Positions 34,567 through 43,872 of a stretch of 64,000 bases of DNA are shown in pieces. Source of the DNA: Bacteroidales bacterium (lineage in GTDB: Bacteria; Bacteroidota; Bacteroidia; Bacteroidales; UBA6680). The translations under genes were made by a program, and so were the position numbers. Location: positions 1-64,000 of the forward strand of contig JAOARD010000053.1 of assembly GCA_025210735.1 (NCBI GenBank). The letters run 5' to 3'. The notes below the pieces were generated by a model that was given only the letters and a program-made list of their open reading frames with translations, made no database searches and had not been told where the DNA came from. Numbering within the stretch: the first letter of the stretch is position 1; each line of letters begins with the position of its first letter.

Positions 34567-34971
34567 ATGATCAATAAAACTTGCACTTTTAAAATCTCTT
34601 TTTTAACTTTAGTATACCAGACAAATAAACTAACAGTTGACTTTTGGTCTGATTATCAGAAAATAATGATTATGCAGAACTTTTTGAACGTAAGAAGAAA
34701 AACAGTAATAACCAAGCGCAAGAAGGTTAGGGAAAATAGTGATAATATTTTTGTATCAAAGGATATTAATAAGGCTATAATAAAGGTTTCATGGGGACGT
34801 GCAATAAAAGTTAACAGGGTAGAGCTGTATACAATTGCCGGTGTTAATATATCATCATACAATATCGGGATTAATCAGGATAGCGTGATATTTAATATTC
34901 CGGGATCAGTGCAAACGCCATACGTTGTTAAATCTTATAATAATAACTCTTTTAATATTAAAACAGTTTAG
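34567..34971 (+). CDS. Hypothetical protein with a sorting-domain-like fold
   Basis: The ORF gives 134 residues; inner ATGs at 34666 and 34672 are also possible. There is no good signal peptide. The C-terminal 70 residues (AIIKVSWGRAIKVNRVELYTIAG, in parts, then FNIPGSVQTPYVVKSYNNN) look like a small beta-sandwich of the T9SS sorting-domain type. It lies alone on the plus strand inside a minus-strand set, and its 5' part overlaps the promoter region of the Spy-like gene. Its stop is four bases from that of the convergent gene at 34976. It may be real or a remnant. Confidence 0.4.
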   Translation: MINKTCTFKISFLTLVYQTNKLTVDFWSDYQKIMIMQNFLNVRRKTVITKRKKVRENSDNIFVSKDINKAIIKVSWGRAIKVNRVELYTIAGVNISSYNIGINQDSVIFNIPGSVQTPYVVKSYNNNSFNIKTV

Positions 34972-34975
34972 AGTA

Positions 34976-35533
34976 TTATCTTCTGCGTTGGTTTTCTCTT
35001 TCTCGTCTGTCTCTTCTTTCGTGTTTCTCTTTTTTGCGTTTGTCAGAATATCGCTCTTCTGATATATCTTTAATTAGTTTAATTAATCCCTCTCTCTGTT
35101 CTTCATTTAAAACAGATTTTACCTTGGTAAGGTATCTTAAAGATTCACGGCGTATTTTTATATGCAGCATACACTGTTTCTGAACAATCTCATCGGCATA
35201 TAATGAGTCAAAGCTCTCTCTGGTTACAAGAAGAAGCGATTCATTATGATAATTAAACATATCCCTGTTTATCTCCTCGGCACGTTTTCTGTATTCATGT
35301 TTAAAATCTCTTATAAGCTTTAGTTGTTCTTCGCTAAGATTCAATCTGGCTTTTAATCTACCCGGAGAGAAAGGACTACGATGTTTGTGAATAATCTCTT
35401 TTTTTAACTTTATTTTCTGTCCTCTGTCATTATCACCTGTTTTATACAGTATGGTTATCAACGACGAAAGATTAATAACTGTGGCAGCAATTATGAATAT
35501 TATAAAGTATTTATAGAATTTCTCTTTTTTCAT
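34976..35533 (-). CDS. Membrane-anchored Spy/CnrR-like protein
   Basis: The protein has 185 residues. One N-terminal membrane helix (about 9-29) anchors a helical periplasmic domain with RLKARLNLSEEQLKLIRDF (an LTxxQ-like helix start) and LNEEQREGLIKLI. The C-terminus is very basic (KRKKEKHERRDRRERENQRRR, in parts). This organisation matches the metal- or stress-sensing anti-sigma partners of the heavy-metal resistance (CnrR-like) group. It lies 33 bases downstream of the anti-sigma gene, in the same operon. Confidence 0.7.
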   Translation of the reverse strand: MKKEKFYKYFIIFIIAATVINLSSLITILYKTGDNDRGQKIKLKKEIIHKHRSPFSPGRLKARLNLSEEQLKLIRDFKHEYRKRAEEINRDMFNYHNESLLLVTRESFDSLYADEIVQKQCMLHIKIRRESLRYLTKVKSVLNEEQREGLIKLIKDISEERYSDKRKKEKHERRDRRERENQRRR

Positions 35534-35566
35534 GGTCGTGATATTTTTAAAAACTTAATATCAATT

Positions 35567-35995
35567 TTATTCGTTATCTGTAAGCAATATATCGTTCTCC
35601 AGAGAGTTGTCAAGATCTTCGAACAGAAGATACTCATTCATTTCAGCCTCTGAAGTAATTACATTGTTTTGTGTATCTGTAAAAGTGTTACCAACCAATA
35701 TGCCACTAAATACAGAAACAGCAAATATAACTGTTGCAACAGCTAAATAGTTCGCAAGCTTTAACTGAGGTCTCTTTTGGTTAGATTTTTCCATTCTTGC
35801 CTCAATACGTGTAAACAGGAACGGATCAGGTTCAACATTTGATGATTTACTACCCTCTTCTATAGTAGTATCAATCATGTTAACCAATCTTTTGCATCTG
35901 CTGCAACCTGAAATATGATCTTTAAATCCGGGAATATCCGAATCTGTTCCATATTTTACTATTGCTTTATTTATATCCTTACAGTTCATAGTCAT
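35567..35995 (-). CDS. Anti-sigma factor with a zinc-finger-like motif
   Basis: The protein has 142 residues. An N-terminal cytoplasmic domain contains Cys5 and HISGCSRC (27-34), the HxxxCxxC part of the ZAS anti-sigma fold. A membrane helix lies at about 82-104, followed by a short acidic periplasmic tail. It should bind and hold the ECF sigma factor encoded just upstream. The gap to that gene is 54 bases. The acidic tail may contact the basic Spy-like protein encoded next. Confidence 0.78.
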   Translation of the reverse strand: MTMNCKDINKAIVKYGTDSDIPGFKDHISGCSRCKRLVNMIDTTIEEGSKSSNVEPDPFLFTRIEARMEKSNQKRPQLKLANYLAVATVIFAVSVFSGILVGNTFTDTQNNVITSEAEMNEYLLFEDLDNSLENDILLTDNE

Positions 35996-36049
35996 ATTTT
36001 TTAGTATGTTGGCTTAAGAGTTAGACACTTATAAATGAAAAAACTTTCG

Positions 36050-36622
36050 CTAGGAGTAATAATAATTACTCAATTTTTTTCTCAGATTCTTTCCTGCTCT
36101 GTGAATAAGTGACTCAACAGCAGACAGCGATAACTCCATAATATCGGCGATATCTTTATATGCCAGATTCTCAAATTTATGTAATTTAAATGCTGTATTC
36201 TGGTTTTTTGGTAGTTTGTTGAGTGCTTGGTGCAGGATATCTCTCATCTCATCATGTTCTAACTCTTCATGTGCAATCTTGTTTCTGTTATCAATAATAT
36301 CTATGCTCTTTTCATCATCAGGTGAAAAAAAACTATCAATACTTTTTAGTAGTTTCTCTTTTTTCATCTTTCTAATGTGGTTCAGCGATTTGTTTGTTGC
36401 AATTCTGTATATCCACGTACTGATTTTAGATTCAAATTTAAATGTATTGGCTTTATTATAAACCTCAATAAAAACTTCTTGTGTTATATCATCTGCATCA
36501 AATCTGTTGTTCAGAAAATTGTAGCAGACATTAAATACCATATTCTGATATTTGTCTACAAAGATTCTGAAAGCATCTCTGTCGTTATTAATGATCTTAT
36601 TAATGAGGTCTTTGTCTTGCAT
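36050..36622 (-). CDS. ECF-type RNA polymerase sigma factor
   Basis: The protein has 190 residues from ATG 36622 (MQDKDLINKI); an upstream TTG at 36649 is less likely. Region 2 includes YQNMVFNVCYNFLNNRFDAD and DITQEVFIEVYNK, with ISTWIYRIATN (region 2.4). Region 4 has LPKNQNTAFKLHKFENLAYKDIA and SAVESLIHRA, the helix-turn-helix for the -35 element. It directs RNA polymerase to envelope-stress promoters and is controlled by the anti-sigma factor downstream. This is the first gene of a minus-strand operon reaching 34976 and perhaps 34007. Confidence 0.9.
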   Translation of the reverse strand: MQDKDLINKIINNDRDAFRIFVDKYQNMVFNVCYNFLNNRFDADDITQEVFIEVYNKANTFKFESKISTWIYRIATNKSLNHIRKMKKEKLLKSIDSFFSPDDEKSIDIIDNRNKIAHEELEHDEMRDILHQALNKLPKNQNTAFKLHKFENLAYKDIADIMELSLSAVESLIHRAGKNLRKKLSNYYYS

Positions 36623-36849
36623 TAATAGTGTAATTTGATGTTTAGACAACAGAATTGAAAAAAACTTGCACTAAATTAAAATTAATTGAATAATTATTTC
36701 CATAGCTCGTGCATTGTTATAAATTTATACATTCATAAGAACAACAAAAAATTATAATGATTTTTTAACCCTAAAAACTATTAATGAGCTGAAAAAGTTG
36801 TTTAAGAATTGTTGTTGATTCAAACACATAACTGTAAAACAATTGTAGT

Positions 36850-37611
36850 ATGAAAAAGCATGCCATAGTAATTAAACCCTCCAGAAGTATTTATAAAGGT
36901 CTTACAACAGTTAGGTTAGGATTACCTGACTATAATCTTGCAGTTGAGCAGCACAACAATTATGTAAAAGTATTGCAGAATCTTGGTATTGATGTTCAGG
37001 TTATGGAATCTAATGAGGATTATCCTGATAGTACATTTGTAGAGGATATAGCTCTTATAACTGAAAAAGGAGCAATAATTCTCAGACCCGGAGCTGTATC
37101 AAGACAAGGAGAGGTAAAAAAGGTTGAGGAGTATCTGGTGCAGAAGTTTGAGATTGCAGGAAAAATTGAAGCTAAAGGAACAGTTGAAGGAGGCGATGTA
37201 TTAAGGATTGGTAATAAGTTTATTATAGGTATAAGCTCAAGAACAAACAGAGAAGGAGCAGAGCAACTTAAAGTAATACTTAATAATCTGGGTTATGATA
37301 CCAGCTTTATTGAGATTAAAGAGGGTTTGCATCTTAAATCTAACATATCATATCTGGGCAAGAATATAATATTGGTTTCGGGCTGGTTAAAATATGCTCC
37401 TGAATTTTCATCGTACAATAAGATTGTTTTACGCGATGATGAAGGGTATGCAGCTAATACGTTTGTTGCAGGAGGATATGTTTTAATGCCAAAGAATGCA
37501 GAGCACTCAATTGGTGTAGTAAGACATGCTAAATTTCTTGTTAAAGCAATTGATATATCGGAATTCAGAAAAGTTGACGGAGGATTAAGCTGTTTATCAT
37601 TAAGATATTAA
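36850..37611 (+). CDS. DDAH-like amidinohydrolase
   Basis: The protein has 253 residues. The catalytic triad of the dimethylarginine dimethylaminohydrolase family is visible: Asp60/Glu65/Asp66 (DSTFVED), His161 (LHLKS) and the nucleophile Cys248 (GGLSCLSLR). It would cleave methylarginine to citrulline and methylamine; bacterial members may have other guanidine substrates. The cytoplasmic enzyme is transcribed alone. Its 3' end overlaps the convergent glycosyltransferase gene by 12 bases. Confidence 0.88.
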   Translation: MKKHAIVIKPSRSIYKGLTTVRLGLPDYNLAVEQHNNYVKVLQNLGIDVQVMESNEDYPDSTFVEDIALITEKGAIILRPGAVSRQGEVKKVEEYLVQKFEIAGKIEAKGTVEGGDVLRIGNKFIIGISSRTNREGAEQLKVILNNLGYDTSFIEIKEGLHLKSNISYLGKNIILVSGWLKYAPEFSSYNKIVLRDDEGYAANTFVAGGYVLMPKNAEHSIGVVRHAKFLVKAIDISEFRKVDGGLSCLSLRY

Positions 37612-38721
37612 ATTGTAGTACATATCTGCAATATTACTCCATGTATATACTCTGTTTTCTGATTCATACTTATCTCTGTTGAGAGTGTATGTTTGCTTAG
37701 TTTTGTTTATAGCTTCAGATAACTCTTCCTTGTTTCTGAAATATATAGACTTATGGTTAGTGGTGTGCCTGTTAAAGATATTATTGTGCGCAATTATTGG
37801 TGCCTGAAATCTCATAGCATCAATTAACGATGGATTTGTACCGCCACAGGTATGTCCGTGAATATAGGCTATAGCACCAGACCTGATTTTATTTATTATA
37901 TCGTTATTATATACAGAGTTAAGCAGGGTTATATTATCCAGTTTTGAGTATTTGTTATAGATACTTTCTGAGAAAGCAGAGTTGTTCCAGTTGCCAATGA
38001 AAAGCAGATTTATATGTGAAAGCTCTTTAAAGGTATCAAGAATTAGTTTTATACTGTTTTCTGGCTCAATACGGCATATAGCAAGGTAATATGGCTTATC
38101 GGGTATTTTATGCTCGTAAATGGCGTGTTTATTATCCTCTGTCATATGATCAGACCCATATGGAATAAGTGTTGAATTTTTATTGTGATTTAGCTTTATG
38201 TAACGTTGTATAACTATATGATCAGAAACAATTTCATCAGCAAAAAGTAATCCTGTTTTGTATAGCGCAGAAAGTAAATACCTGTCTCTCTTTCTCCATT
38301 TGCTTCGTTTCCACTCCATTCCGTCAGGATTAAGAATAACTTTTTTTCCCGGAATAAGTCTTATTAACGGGAAAATTATTGTTCCTGAAATTCCAAGAAC
38401 AATAATTGTATCTGATACAAACAGAGCCATAATTACTGATATTATATCGTAGAGTATGCTCTGTATGCCATTTGCTTTAAGAGGTATGTAATGGAGTTTT
38501 GCTTTGTGAAAATATTTCTCTTTGTTACCATAAGCTTTTGATGAGCAAAATATGTGCATCTCTGTTTTAGATGCCATATTTATGGCAAGTCTCTCCGCCA
38601 GAGTTTCAAATCCTCCGTAATTGGCAGGAACCCCTACAGAGCCCACAATTGATACCTTGGGCTTGTTTGTTAATCTTCGTTTTTTCAATATCAGACTATT
38701 ATAAAGTACAAATTTATACAA
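37600..38721 (-). CDS. GT4-like glycosyltransferase with DUF1972 N-terminus
   Basis: The protein has 373 residues. The N-terminus, GSVGVPANYGGFETLAERLA, is the mark of DUF1972, found in rhamnosyl- and other surface-polysaccharide transferases. The second Rossmann domain has YLAICRIEPENSIKLILDTF and the glutamates of GT4 enzymes (CGGTNPSLIDAMRF). It works at the cytoplasmic face of the membrane with a nucleotide sugar. No other polysaccharide gene is nearby. It overlaps the end of the DDAH-like gene. Confidence 0.8.
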   Translation of the reverse strand: MYKFVLYNSLILKKRRLTNKPKVSIVGSVGVPANYGGFETLAERLAINMASKTEMHIFCSSKAYGNKEKYFHKAKLHYIPLKANGIQSILYDIISVIMALFVSDTIIVLGISGTIIFPLIRLIPGKKVILNPDGMEWKRSKWRKRDRYLLSALYKTGLLFADEIVSDHIVIQRYIKLNHNKNSTLIPYGSDHMTEDNKHAIYEHKIPDKPYYLAICRIEPENSIKLILDTFKELSHINLLFIGNWNNSAFSESIYNKYSKLDNITLLNSVYNNDIINKIRSGAIAYIHGHTCGGTNPSLIDAMRFQAPIIAHNNIFNRHTTNHKSIYFRNKEELSEAINKTKQTYTLNRDKYESENRVYTWSNIADMYYNLIS

Positions 38722-38737
38722 AAGGTAACGAAAAGGA

Positions 38738-38768
38738 TTGTTAATTATTAAAATGAACTGTAATTTTG
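38738..38768 (+). promoter_or_regulatory. Bacteroidota-type promoter of deoC
   Basis: TTG at 38738-38740, 20 bases, then TAATTTTG at 38761-38768, a perfect match to TAnnTTTG. The ATG follows 30 bases later. Confidence 0.6.
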
Positions 38769-38797
38769 TTCCTCAATTATTAACAAAACAGTAAGAT

Positions 38798-39667
38798 ATG
38801 GATGCCATTTTAAACAAATATGATATTCTATTCTCAGAGGATGAAGTAAAGGGAGAGGTTCAGAAGCTTAAAGAGAAGGTTTCTGAGTATAAGAATGCCG
38901 ATGTATATAAGCAGGTATTTAGCTTTATAGATTTAACTACACTTAACCATACAGATACATTTGAGACTGTAGAGAATATGTGTACAAAAGTTAATAAACT
39001 TCAGGAATCATATCCTGAGATGCCGGATGTTGCTGCGGTTTGTGTATATCCTCCTTTTGTTGCTTGTGCAAAAGAGACATTAGAGAAGGATAATGTTGGT
39101 GTTGCATCTGTAGCTGCTGGATTTCCATCATCGCAAACATTTATTGATATAAAAATGTCTGAGTGCATGATGGTTGTAGATCATGGTGCAACAGATGTTG
39201 ATGTTGTAATATCTGTTGGTAGGTTCCTTGAGGAGGATTACGGAACAGTTTATAGTGAGTTGAGACAAATTAAAGAGTCTTGTGGCGATGCTCACCTTAA
39301 AGTAATTCTTGAGTCAGGTTCAATGCAGGACGATGAGCAGGTTAAAATGGCAAGTATCCTTGCTATTGAGGCTGGTGCAGATTTTGTTAAGACTTCAACA
39401 GGTAAAACAGATCCTGCTGCAACACCAGAAGCTATTTACGTTATGTGCAGAGTTGTTAAGGAGCACTTTAACCAAACTGGTAAAAGAGTTGGAATTAAGC
39501 CTGCTGGTGGAATTGCAACAACAGAGGATTCGTTATTATACTACTCTATTGTGAAGAATGTTCTTGGTGATGAGTGGTTGGATTCTAAACTGTTCAGAAT
39601 AGGAGCAAGCCGTTTGGCAAATAACCTTATGACTGATATTTACGGATCGGAGCAAAAGTATTTCTAA
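38798..39667 (+). CDS. deoC: Deoxyribose-phosphate aldolase
   Basis: The protein has 289 residues; the family ranges from 220 to 300. The Schiff-base lysine is Lys198 in DFVKTSTGK, and a second lysine lies in RVGIKPAGGI. FIDLTTLNHTDT at the start is typical. It cleaves 2-deoxyribose 5-phosphate to glyceraldehyde 3-phosphate and acetaldehyde in deoxynucleoside breakdown. It is expressed alone, from the promoter at 38738 to the terminator at 39690. Confidence 0.95.
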   Translation: MDAILNKYDILFSEDEVKGEVQKLKEKVSEYKNADVYKQVFSFIDLTTLNHTDTFETVENMCTKVNKLQESYPEMPDVAAVCVYPPFVACAKETLEKDNVGVASVAAGFPSSQTFIDIKMSECMMVVDHGATDVDVVISVGRFLEEDYGTVYSELRQIKESCGDAHLKVILESGSMQDDEQVKMASILAIEAGADFVKTSTGKTDPAATPEAIYVMCRVVKEHFNQTGKRVGIKPAGGIATTEDSLLYYSIVKNVLGDEWLDSKLFRIGASRLANNLMTDIYGSEQKYF

Positions 39668-39689
39668 TATACTACTTTAGATATAAAAA

Positions 39690-39725
39690 GAGAGGCGATA
39701 CTTTAAGTGTCGCCTCTCTTTTTTA
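39690..39725. terminator. Bidirectional terminator between deoC and pepT
   Basis: GAGAGGCGA (39690-39698) pairs with TCGCCTCTC (39710-39718), with A residues before and seven T or near-T residues after. Confidence 0.92.
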
Positions 39726-39735
39726 TGTTCTGTTT

Positions 39736-40971
39736 CTATTGTTTTAAATCTTTGCTTAACTGTATTATATTGGTTAGTACCTCAACACATTTTTCCATAC
39801 TTTTTATCGGAACAAATTCAAATCTGCTATGAAAATTATGTCCCCCTGCAAATATGTTAGGTGTTGGTAATCCCATAAACGATAATCTGGCACCATCAGT
39901 ACCTCCTCTGATAGGTTTTATTATAGGCTTTATATCAGCCTTAATCATTGCTTTCTCTGCAAGATCAACAATGTATTTTACAGGTTCAATCTTCTCTCTC
40001 ATATTTCTGTATTGATATATGAACTGAACCGATACCGTATTCTCACCATACTTTCTGTTCATCCATGCAACAGCTCTGTTAACAGTCTCAATTCTATTAT
40101 CAAATATGTCGGCATCAAAATCTCTGATTATATACTCAATCCATGCATTCTCTACAGAACCTTCAGAACCAATAAGGTGATAGAATCCATCAACTCCTTC
40201 AGTGTGCTCTGGTCTTTCATTTGCCGGTAATAAACTGTTGAATTCCATAGCCAGCAGACCTGCATTTATCATCTTGTTCTTAGCATATCCGGGATGAACA
40301 TTCTTACCCTTTATAGTAACCTTGCATCCCGCTGCATTAAATGTTTCGTATTCCAGTTCGCCAATCTCACTACCATCAATAGTATATGCAAAGTCGGCAC
40401 CAAATTTATTAACATCAAACCTGTCTGCACCTCTTCCAATCTCTTCGTCAGGAGTAAAGCATATCTTTATATCGCCATGTTTAATTTCTTTGTTATTAGT
40501 GAGATATGAAATTGCATCCATTATTATGGCAATACCCGCTTTATCATCAGCTCCAAGAAGTGTAGTACCATCAGTTGTAATAATATCCTGTCCTACATAG
40601 TTAAGTAGTTCAGGCGAATCTTTTACAGACAACACAATATTCTCTTCTTTATTCAACAGAATATCTTTACCATTATAGTTTGTTACTACCTTAGGCTTCA
40701 CATCTTTTGCAGTAAAATCCGGACTTGTGTCAAGATGCGCTACAAAACCTATTACAGGAAATGATTCCGAGTTGCAGTTGCTCTTAAGAGTTGCTGTAAC
40801 ATAGCAGTTTTCGTCAACCTCAGCATCATCAAGTCCAAGCTCAATTAGTTCTTTACATAGTATATTGGCAAGATCAAACTGTATGTTTGTACTAGGATAG
40901 CTGTCAGATGAAGGATCTGACATTGTATGCGTCTTTACGTATCTAAGGAATCTGTCTACAATATTCTCCAT
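39736..40971 (-). CDS. pepT: Peptidase T (tripeptidase)
   Basis: The protein has 411 residues, the family length. M20 metal motifs are visible: FVAHLDTSPD (metal His and Asp), LGADDKAG (bridging Asp), FTPDEEIGRGAD (the glutamate pair) and YTIDGSEIGELE. It removes the N-terminal residue from tripeptides in the cytoplasm with two zinc ions. Its start is two bases after the stop of the secreted nuclease gene, so they share a transcript although their roles are not obviously linked. Confidence 0.95.
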   Translation of the reverse strand: MENIVDRFLRYVKTHTMSDPSSDSYPSTNIQFDLANILCKELIELGLDDAEVDENCYVTATLKSNCNSESFPVIGFVAHLDTSPDFTAKDVKPKVVTNYNGKDILLNKEENIVLSVKDSPELLNYVGQDIITTDGTTLLGADDKAGIAIIMDAISYLTNNKEIKHGDIKICFTPDEEIGRGADRFDVNKFGADFAYTIDGSEIGELEYETFNAAGCKVTIKGKNVHPGYAKNKMINAGLLAMEFNSLLPANERPEHTEGVDGFYHLIGSEGSVENAWIEYIIRDFDADIFDNRIETVNRAVAWMNRKYGENTVSVQFIYQYRNMREKIEPVKYIVDLAEKAMIKADIKPIIKPIRGGTDGARLSFMGLPTPNIFAGGHNFHSRFEFVPIKSMEKCVEVLTNIIQLSKDLKQ

Positions 40972-40973
40972 AA

Positions 40974-42251
40974 TTACTTAATAACTATCTGTTTTGAAAA
41001 AGATCTGTTTTTTGACAATATATTTACAATATATATACCTTTATCAAAGGTACTTATATTAATCTTTTCTTCACTGTTTTTTGTCTTCTTAAACAAAATC
41101 TCACGACCAGTAGCATCAATCAATCTTATAGTATATGAGTCATCAATACTGGTATTAATATTTAATATATTATCATCTGGTTGATATATGTTTATGATAT
41201 CTTGTTTCGTCTTGTTGTTTATGTCTGTAGTACCATCTCCCGTGTTGGTTAAAGGTTTTGGCTTAACAATAAGTTCAAGATAAACCGGCAGATGATCTGA
41301 ACAGTTGTATAAAGCATCAATTACAGATGCCGGCATTCCGGAATTATGCGATTGCAAAATAGATTTATTGAAGAACGAACCATCCTGACCAATAGCCTTG
41401 TATGATCCCTGTTTGTATTTAAGATAGTCGTCTTTTAGCAGGTTGTTTGATACCAAAATAAAGTCAAATCTATCATCCATACCTCCTCCAACAGCACATT
41501 TTGAACTTGAATGAGTACTCTGTGTATGATACTTTTTATAGTTGCTGTTGTTGCTCCATGCTCCTTCAGCATTTACAGGATCATTAAAGTTCAGATCAGC
41601 AATCTCGTAATCGGTAAACATTTTATACGCTGGTTCCTGATTTGTATACAGGTTAAAATCGCCCATCATTAAACAGTTATCCTGCTGCTTATATTTTCGG
41701 TATATCATTATCGATTTTGCTGCATTTCGTCTGCGTTCAGTATCGTCTCTGCCTGCTTTAAGATGAGCAACAAAACAGTAAATAAATACAGTGTCTTCTG
41801 TTACACCAAGATCAGGGGTCTTATAATATAGTTTATATACATCTGTAAATCTCGGGTCTGTAGTAATAATATCCTGGCCTGCAAAACCAATCTTTTTGGA
41901 GTTAAAGAATACAGCATTTCCAATTGAGGCGTTTCCTTTAATCTTATCTGATGTTTTATAATAATCAACACCATCAACATTAAGAGCATTATCAAGTATT
42001 GATTTAACATATCTTCCGTCAGGAGAGTAGGCTATCTCATTTACAGTAATAATGTCGGGTTTTACATGTGCAAAAATGGTTTTTAGTTTACTGTTCTTGT
42101 ATGTTATACTGTTGTTGTAATCTGTACATGAACCAAAATTATTACCATAGTTTAACAGGTTGTACTGCATTACTTTTACTTCGTACTGACCCATCATATG
42201 ACTGCTAAAAGAACATAGCAATGCCATAATAATTATTAAGCTTCGTATCAT
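40974..42251 (-). CDS. Secreted endonuclease/exonuclease/phosphatase with T9SS sorting domain
   Basis: The protein has 425 residues. The signal peptide is followed by an EEP domain: MQYNLLNYG, DIITVNE (Glu), AHLKAGRDD, MGDFNLYTN (Asp, Asn) and SDHLPVYLEL (Asp, His), the residues of DNase I-like enzymes. A linker leads to a C-terminal type IX sorting domain (about 350-425; RLIDATGREI and ISTFDKGIYIVNIL, ending in KQIVIK). It should be exported by the T9SS and act on nucleic acid or a phosphoester outside the cell. The presence of this domain also supports the taxonomic call. Confidence 0.88.
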   Translation of the reverse strand: MIRSLIIIMALLCSFSSHMMGQYEVKVMQYNLLNYGNNFGSCTDYNNSITYKNSKLKTIFAHVKPDIITVNEIAYSPDGRYVKSILDNALNVDGVDYYKTSDKIKGNASIGNAVFFNSKKIGFAGQDIITTDPRFTDVYKLYYKTPDLGVTEDTVFIYCFVAHLKAGRDDTERRRNAAKSIMIYRKYKQQDNCLMMGDFNLYTNQEPAYKMFTDYEIADLNFNDPVNAEGAWSNNSNYKKYHTQSTHSSSKCAVGGGMDDRFDFILVSNNLLKDDYLKYKQGSYKAIGQDGSFFNKSILQSHNSGMPASVIDALYNCSDHLPVYLELIVKPKPLTNTGDGTTDINNKTKQDIINIYQPDDNILNINTSIDDSYTIRLIDATGREILFKKTKNSEEKINISTFDKGIYIVNILSKNRSFSKQIVIK

Positions 42252-42295
42252 TTAATTAATTATTTGTTCAGAATAATAGTTTTAGGAGATGGTGT

Positions 42296-42643
42296 TTAAC
42301 CTCCCGATTTTTTGGCTTTATATCCGGCTTTTATAAGTATATCAAGTACCTTGTCTCTGAAATCACCCTGTATCAGAATCTCGCCATCTTTACTACTGCC
42401 TCCAACACCACATTTGCTTTTCAACATCTTTCCAAGATCTTTAAGATCTTCTTCCGGACCTTTAAAACCTGTTATTAGTGTTACCTTTTTTCCACCTCTC
42501 GATTTTTTATCAAGCATAATTCTCAGATTTTGCTGATTTGGTGGTAATAGCTCATCTACGCTATCTTCTTCATATTCGTATTCAAAATCAGGATTTGTAG
42601 AGTATACAATATCAATTTTACCTTTTTTTCCTTTCTTAGCCAT
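42296..42643 (-). CDS. SUI1/eIF1-like translation factor (YciH family)
   Basis: The protein has 115 residues. The basic loop [15 protein letters not shown] and [20 protein letters not shown] are the core of the SUI1 fold; the end [11 protein letters not shown] is typical. YciH-type proteins bind the small ribosomal subunit and affect start-codon fidelity, though they are not essential in most bacteria. The gene is on the minus strand, 44 bases before the nuclease gene and probably in the same transcript. Confidence 0.88.
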   Translation of the reverse strand: MAKKGKKGKIDIVYSTNPDFEYEYEEDSVDELLPPNQQNLRIMLDKKSRGGKKVTLITGFKGPEEDLKDLGKMLKSKCGVGGSSKDGEILIQGDFRDKVLDILIKAGYKAKKSGG

Positions 42644-42718
42644 AGTAACAAATTAATGAAATAGGGTCAAAATTAACTATTATTGTTTAGTATATAACAA
42701 ACAGACTGTTAAAAATAG

Positions 42719-42746
42719 AGAAAGGTCATCAAACGATGACCTTTCT
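42719..42746 (-). terminator. Terminator of the universal stress protein gene
   Basis: AGAAAGGTCATC (42719-42730) pairs with GATGACCTTTCT (42735-42746) around a four-base loop; T-rich sequence follows on the minus strand. Confidence 0.85.
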
Positions 42747-42767
42747 GATAGTATTTTGGTATTTAAG

Positions 42768-43607
42768 TTAAACCATATGCGGATTAATACATAGTACAGG
42801 AATCTTAAAATCGTTTGCAATTATATGCTGTTCCTGTGCACCCATAAGGTAATCGCCAAAATCTATATTTTTGGTTGTGAGAATAAATATCAGATCAGAC
42901 TTAATATTCTTTGCCTGAAATATTATCTCTTTATGAAAATGACCTGTTTTGGGTACAATATGTATATCAAACGGAATGTCGTGTAGTTCAAAATAGTTCT
43001 TACAGAATGTGATATTATTATCAACCTTACGTTTCATTCCCGGGTCGGTTTGGTGTTGCTTTACAATATGAATTCTTGAACCATAAAGCCTGTTCAGATT
43101 CAGTGCCCATGAAAGCATCTCCTTTATCTCCTTTCTGTAATCAACCGGGAATATAATATTCTGGAACAGATCTTTTGTTTTAGGCTCTTCCTGAACAACA
43201 ATAAACGGTGTGTTTGAACCATCAATGACTTTAAGAGCTTTACTGCCGATAATTTTCTGCATACCAACCATGCCATGGGTACCCATTACAACTAACGATG
43301 CATCTGTTTCTGATGCGTAGTCAGATATTGCATCAAATAGCTTTCCTTCCAGAATAACTGTTTTTACATCAATTTTGTATACTTTTTTTATCCTGTTTTT
43401 TTCATCTTCTAAACTGGTTTGTAATCTCTGTAGTTCGTCAGATGATTTTGAAGAGAATATGCCTCCCTTTATGTGAACATGAACAATCTCAAATTGTGAG
43501 TTTGAGTTGTCTGACATAGCGAATGCATATTTAAGGGCGTTCTCAGCTACTTCTGTGAAATCCCACGGTACAATTACCTTTTTGAGTCTGTTATTTTCCA
43601 TAGTCAT
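42768..43607 (-). CDS. Universal stress protein with two Usp domains
   Basis: From ATG 43607 (MTMENNRLKK) the protein has 279 residues; the ATG at 43601 is equally possible. The longer reading frame to 43655 adds 16 residues unlike the family and is not used. The first Usp domain (about 8-140) has VIVPWDFTE and the ATP-binding loop MGTHGMVGMQKIIGSKA. The second (about 148-279) is diverged and lacks a clear GxxGxxxxxxxxxGS motif. It probably works as a cytoplasmic stress protein; the pair of domains replaces a dimer. Confidence 0.88.
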   Translation of the reverse strand: MTMENNRLKKVIVPWDFTEVAENALKYAFAMSDNSNSQFEIVHVHIKGGIFSSKSSDELQRLQTSLEDEKNRIKKVYKIDVKTVILEGKLFDAISDYASETDASLVVMGTHGMVGMQKIIGSKALKVIDGSNTPFIVVQEEPKTKDLFQNIIFPVDYRKEIKEMLSWALNLNRLYGSRIHIVKQHQTDPGMKRKVDNNITFCKNYFELHDIPFDIHIVPKTGHFHKEIIFQAKNIKSDLIFILTTKNIDFGDYLMGAQEQHIIANDFKIPVLCINPHMV

Positions 43608-43823
43608 AAATGTTATTAGCGAAACACCATTAAAGTTAAGTTTTATTTTATACAAACGCTATAGCCGGAAAAATGTTTAACTTTTTTTTATTCAAAATAT
43701 TAAGCAATTATACTGAGAGTCTTTTGTAATGCTCAGTTGAGAGGTTATGCATGCATTTATTAAATAAAATATAACAGGGGTAAATAACAAAAACAGATGG
43801 TAAATAAACCTTCTGAATATAAA

Positions 43824-43852
43824 AAAAGGGATTCTGTAATGAATCCCTTTTT
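43824..43852. terminator. Terminator of the outer-membrane barrel gene
   Basis: AAAAAGGGATTC pairs with GAATCCCTTTTT around five to six bases. It is symmetrical but serves the minus-strand gene at 43873. Confidence 0.88.
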
Positions 43853-43872
43853 ACCTATAAATGATGTATTCT

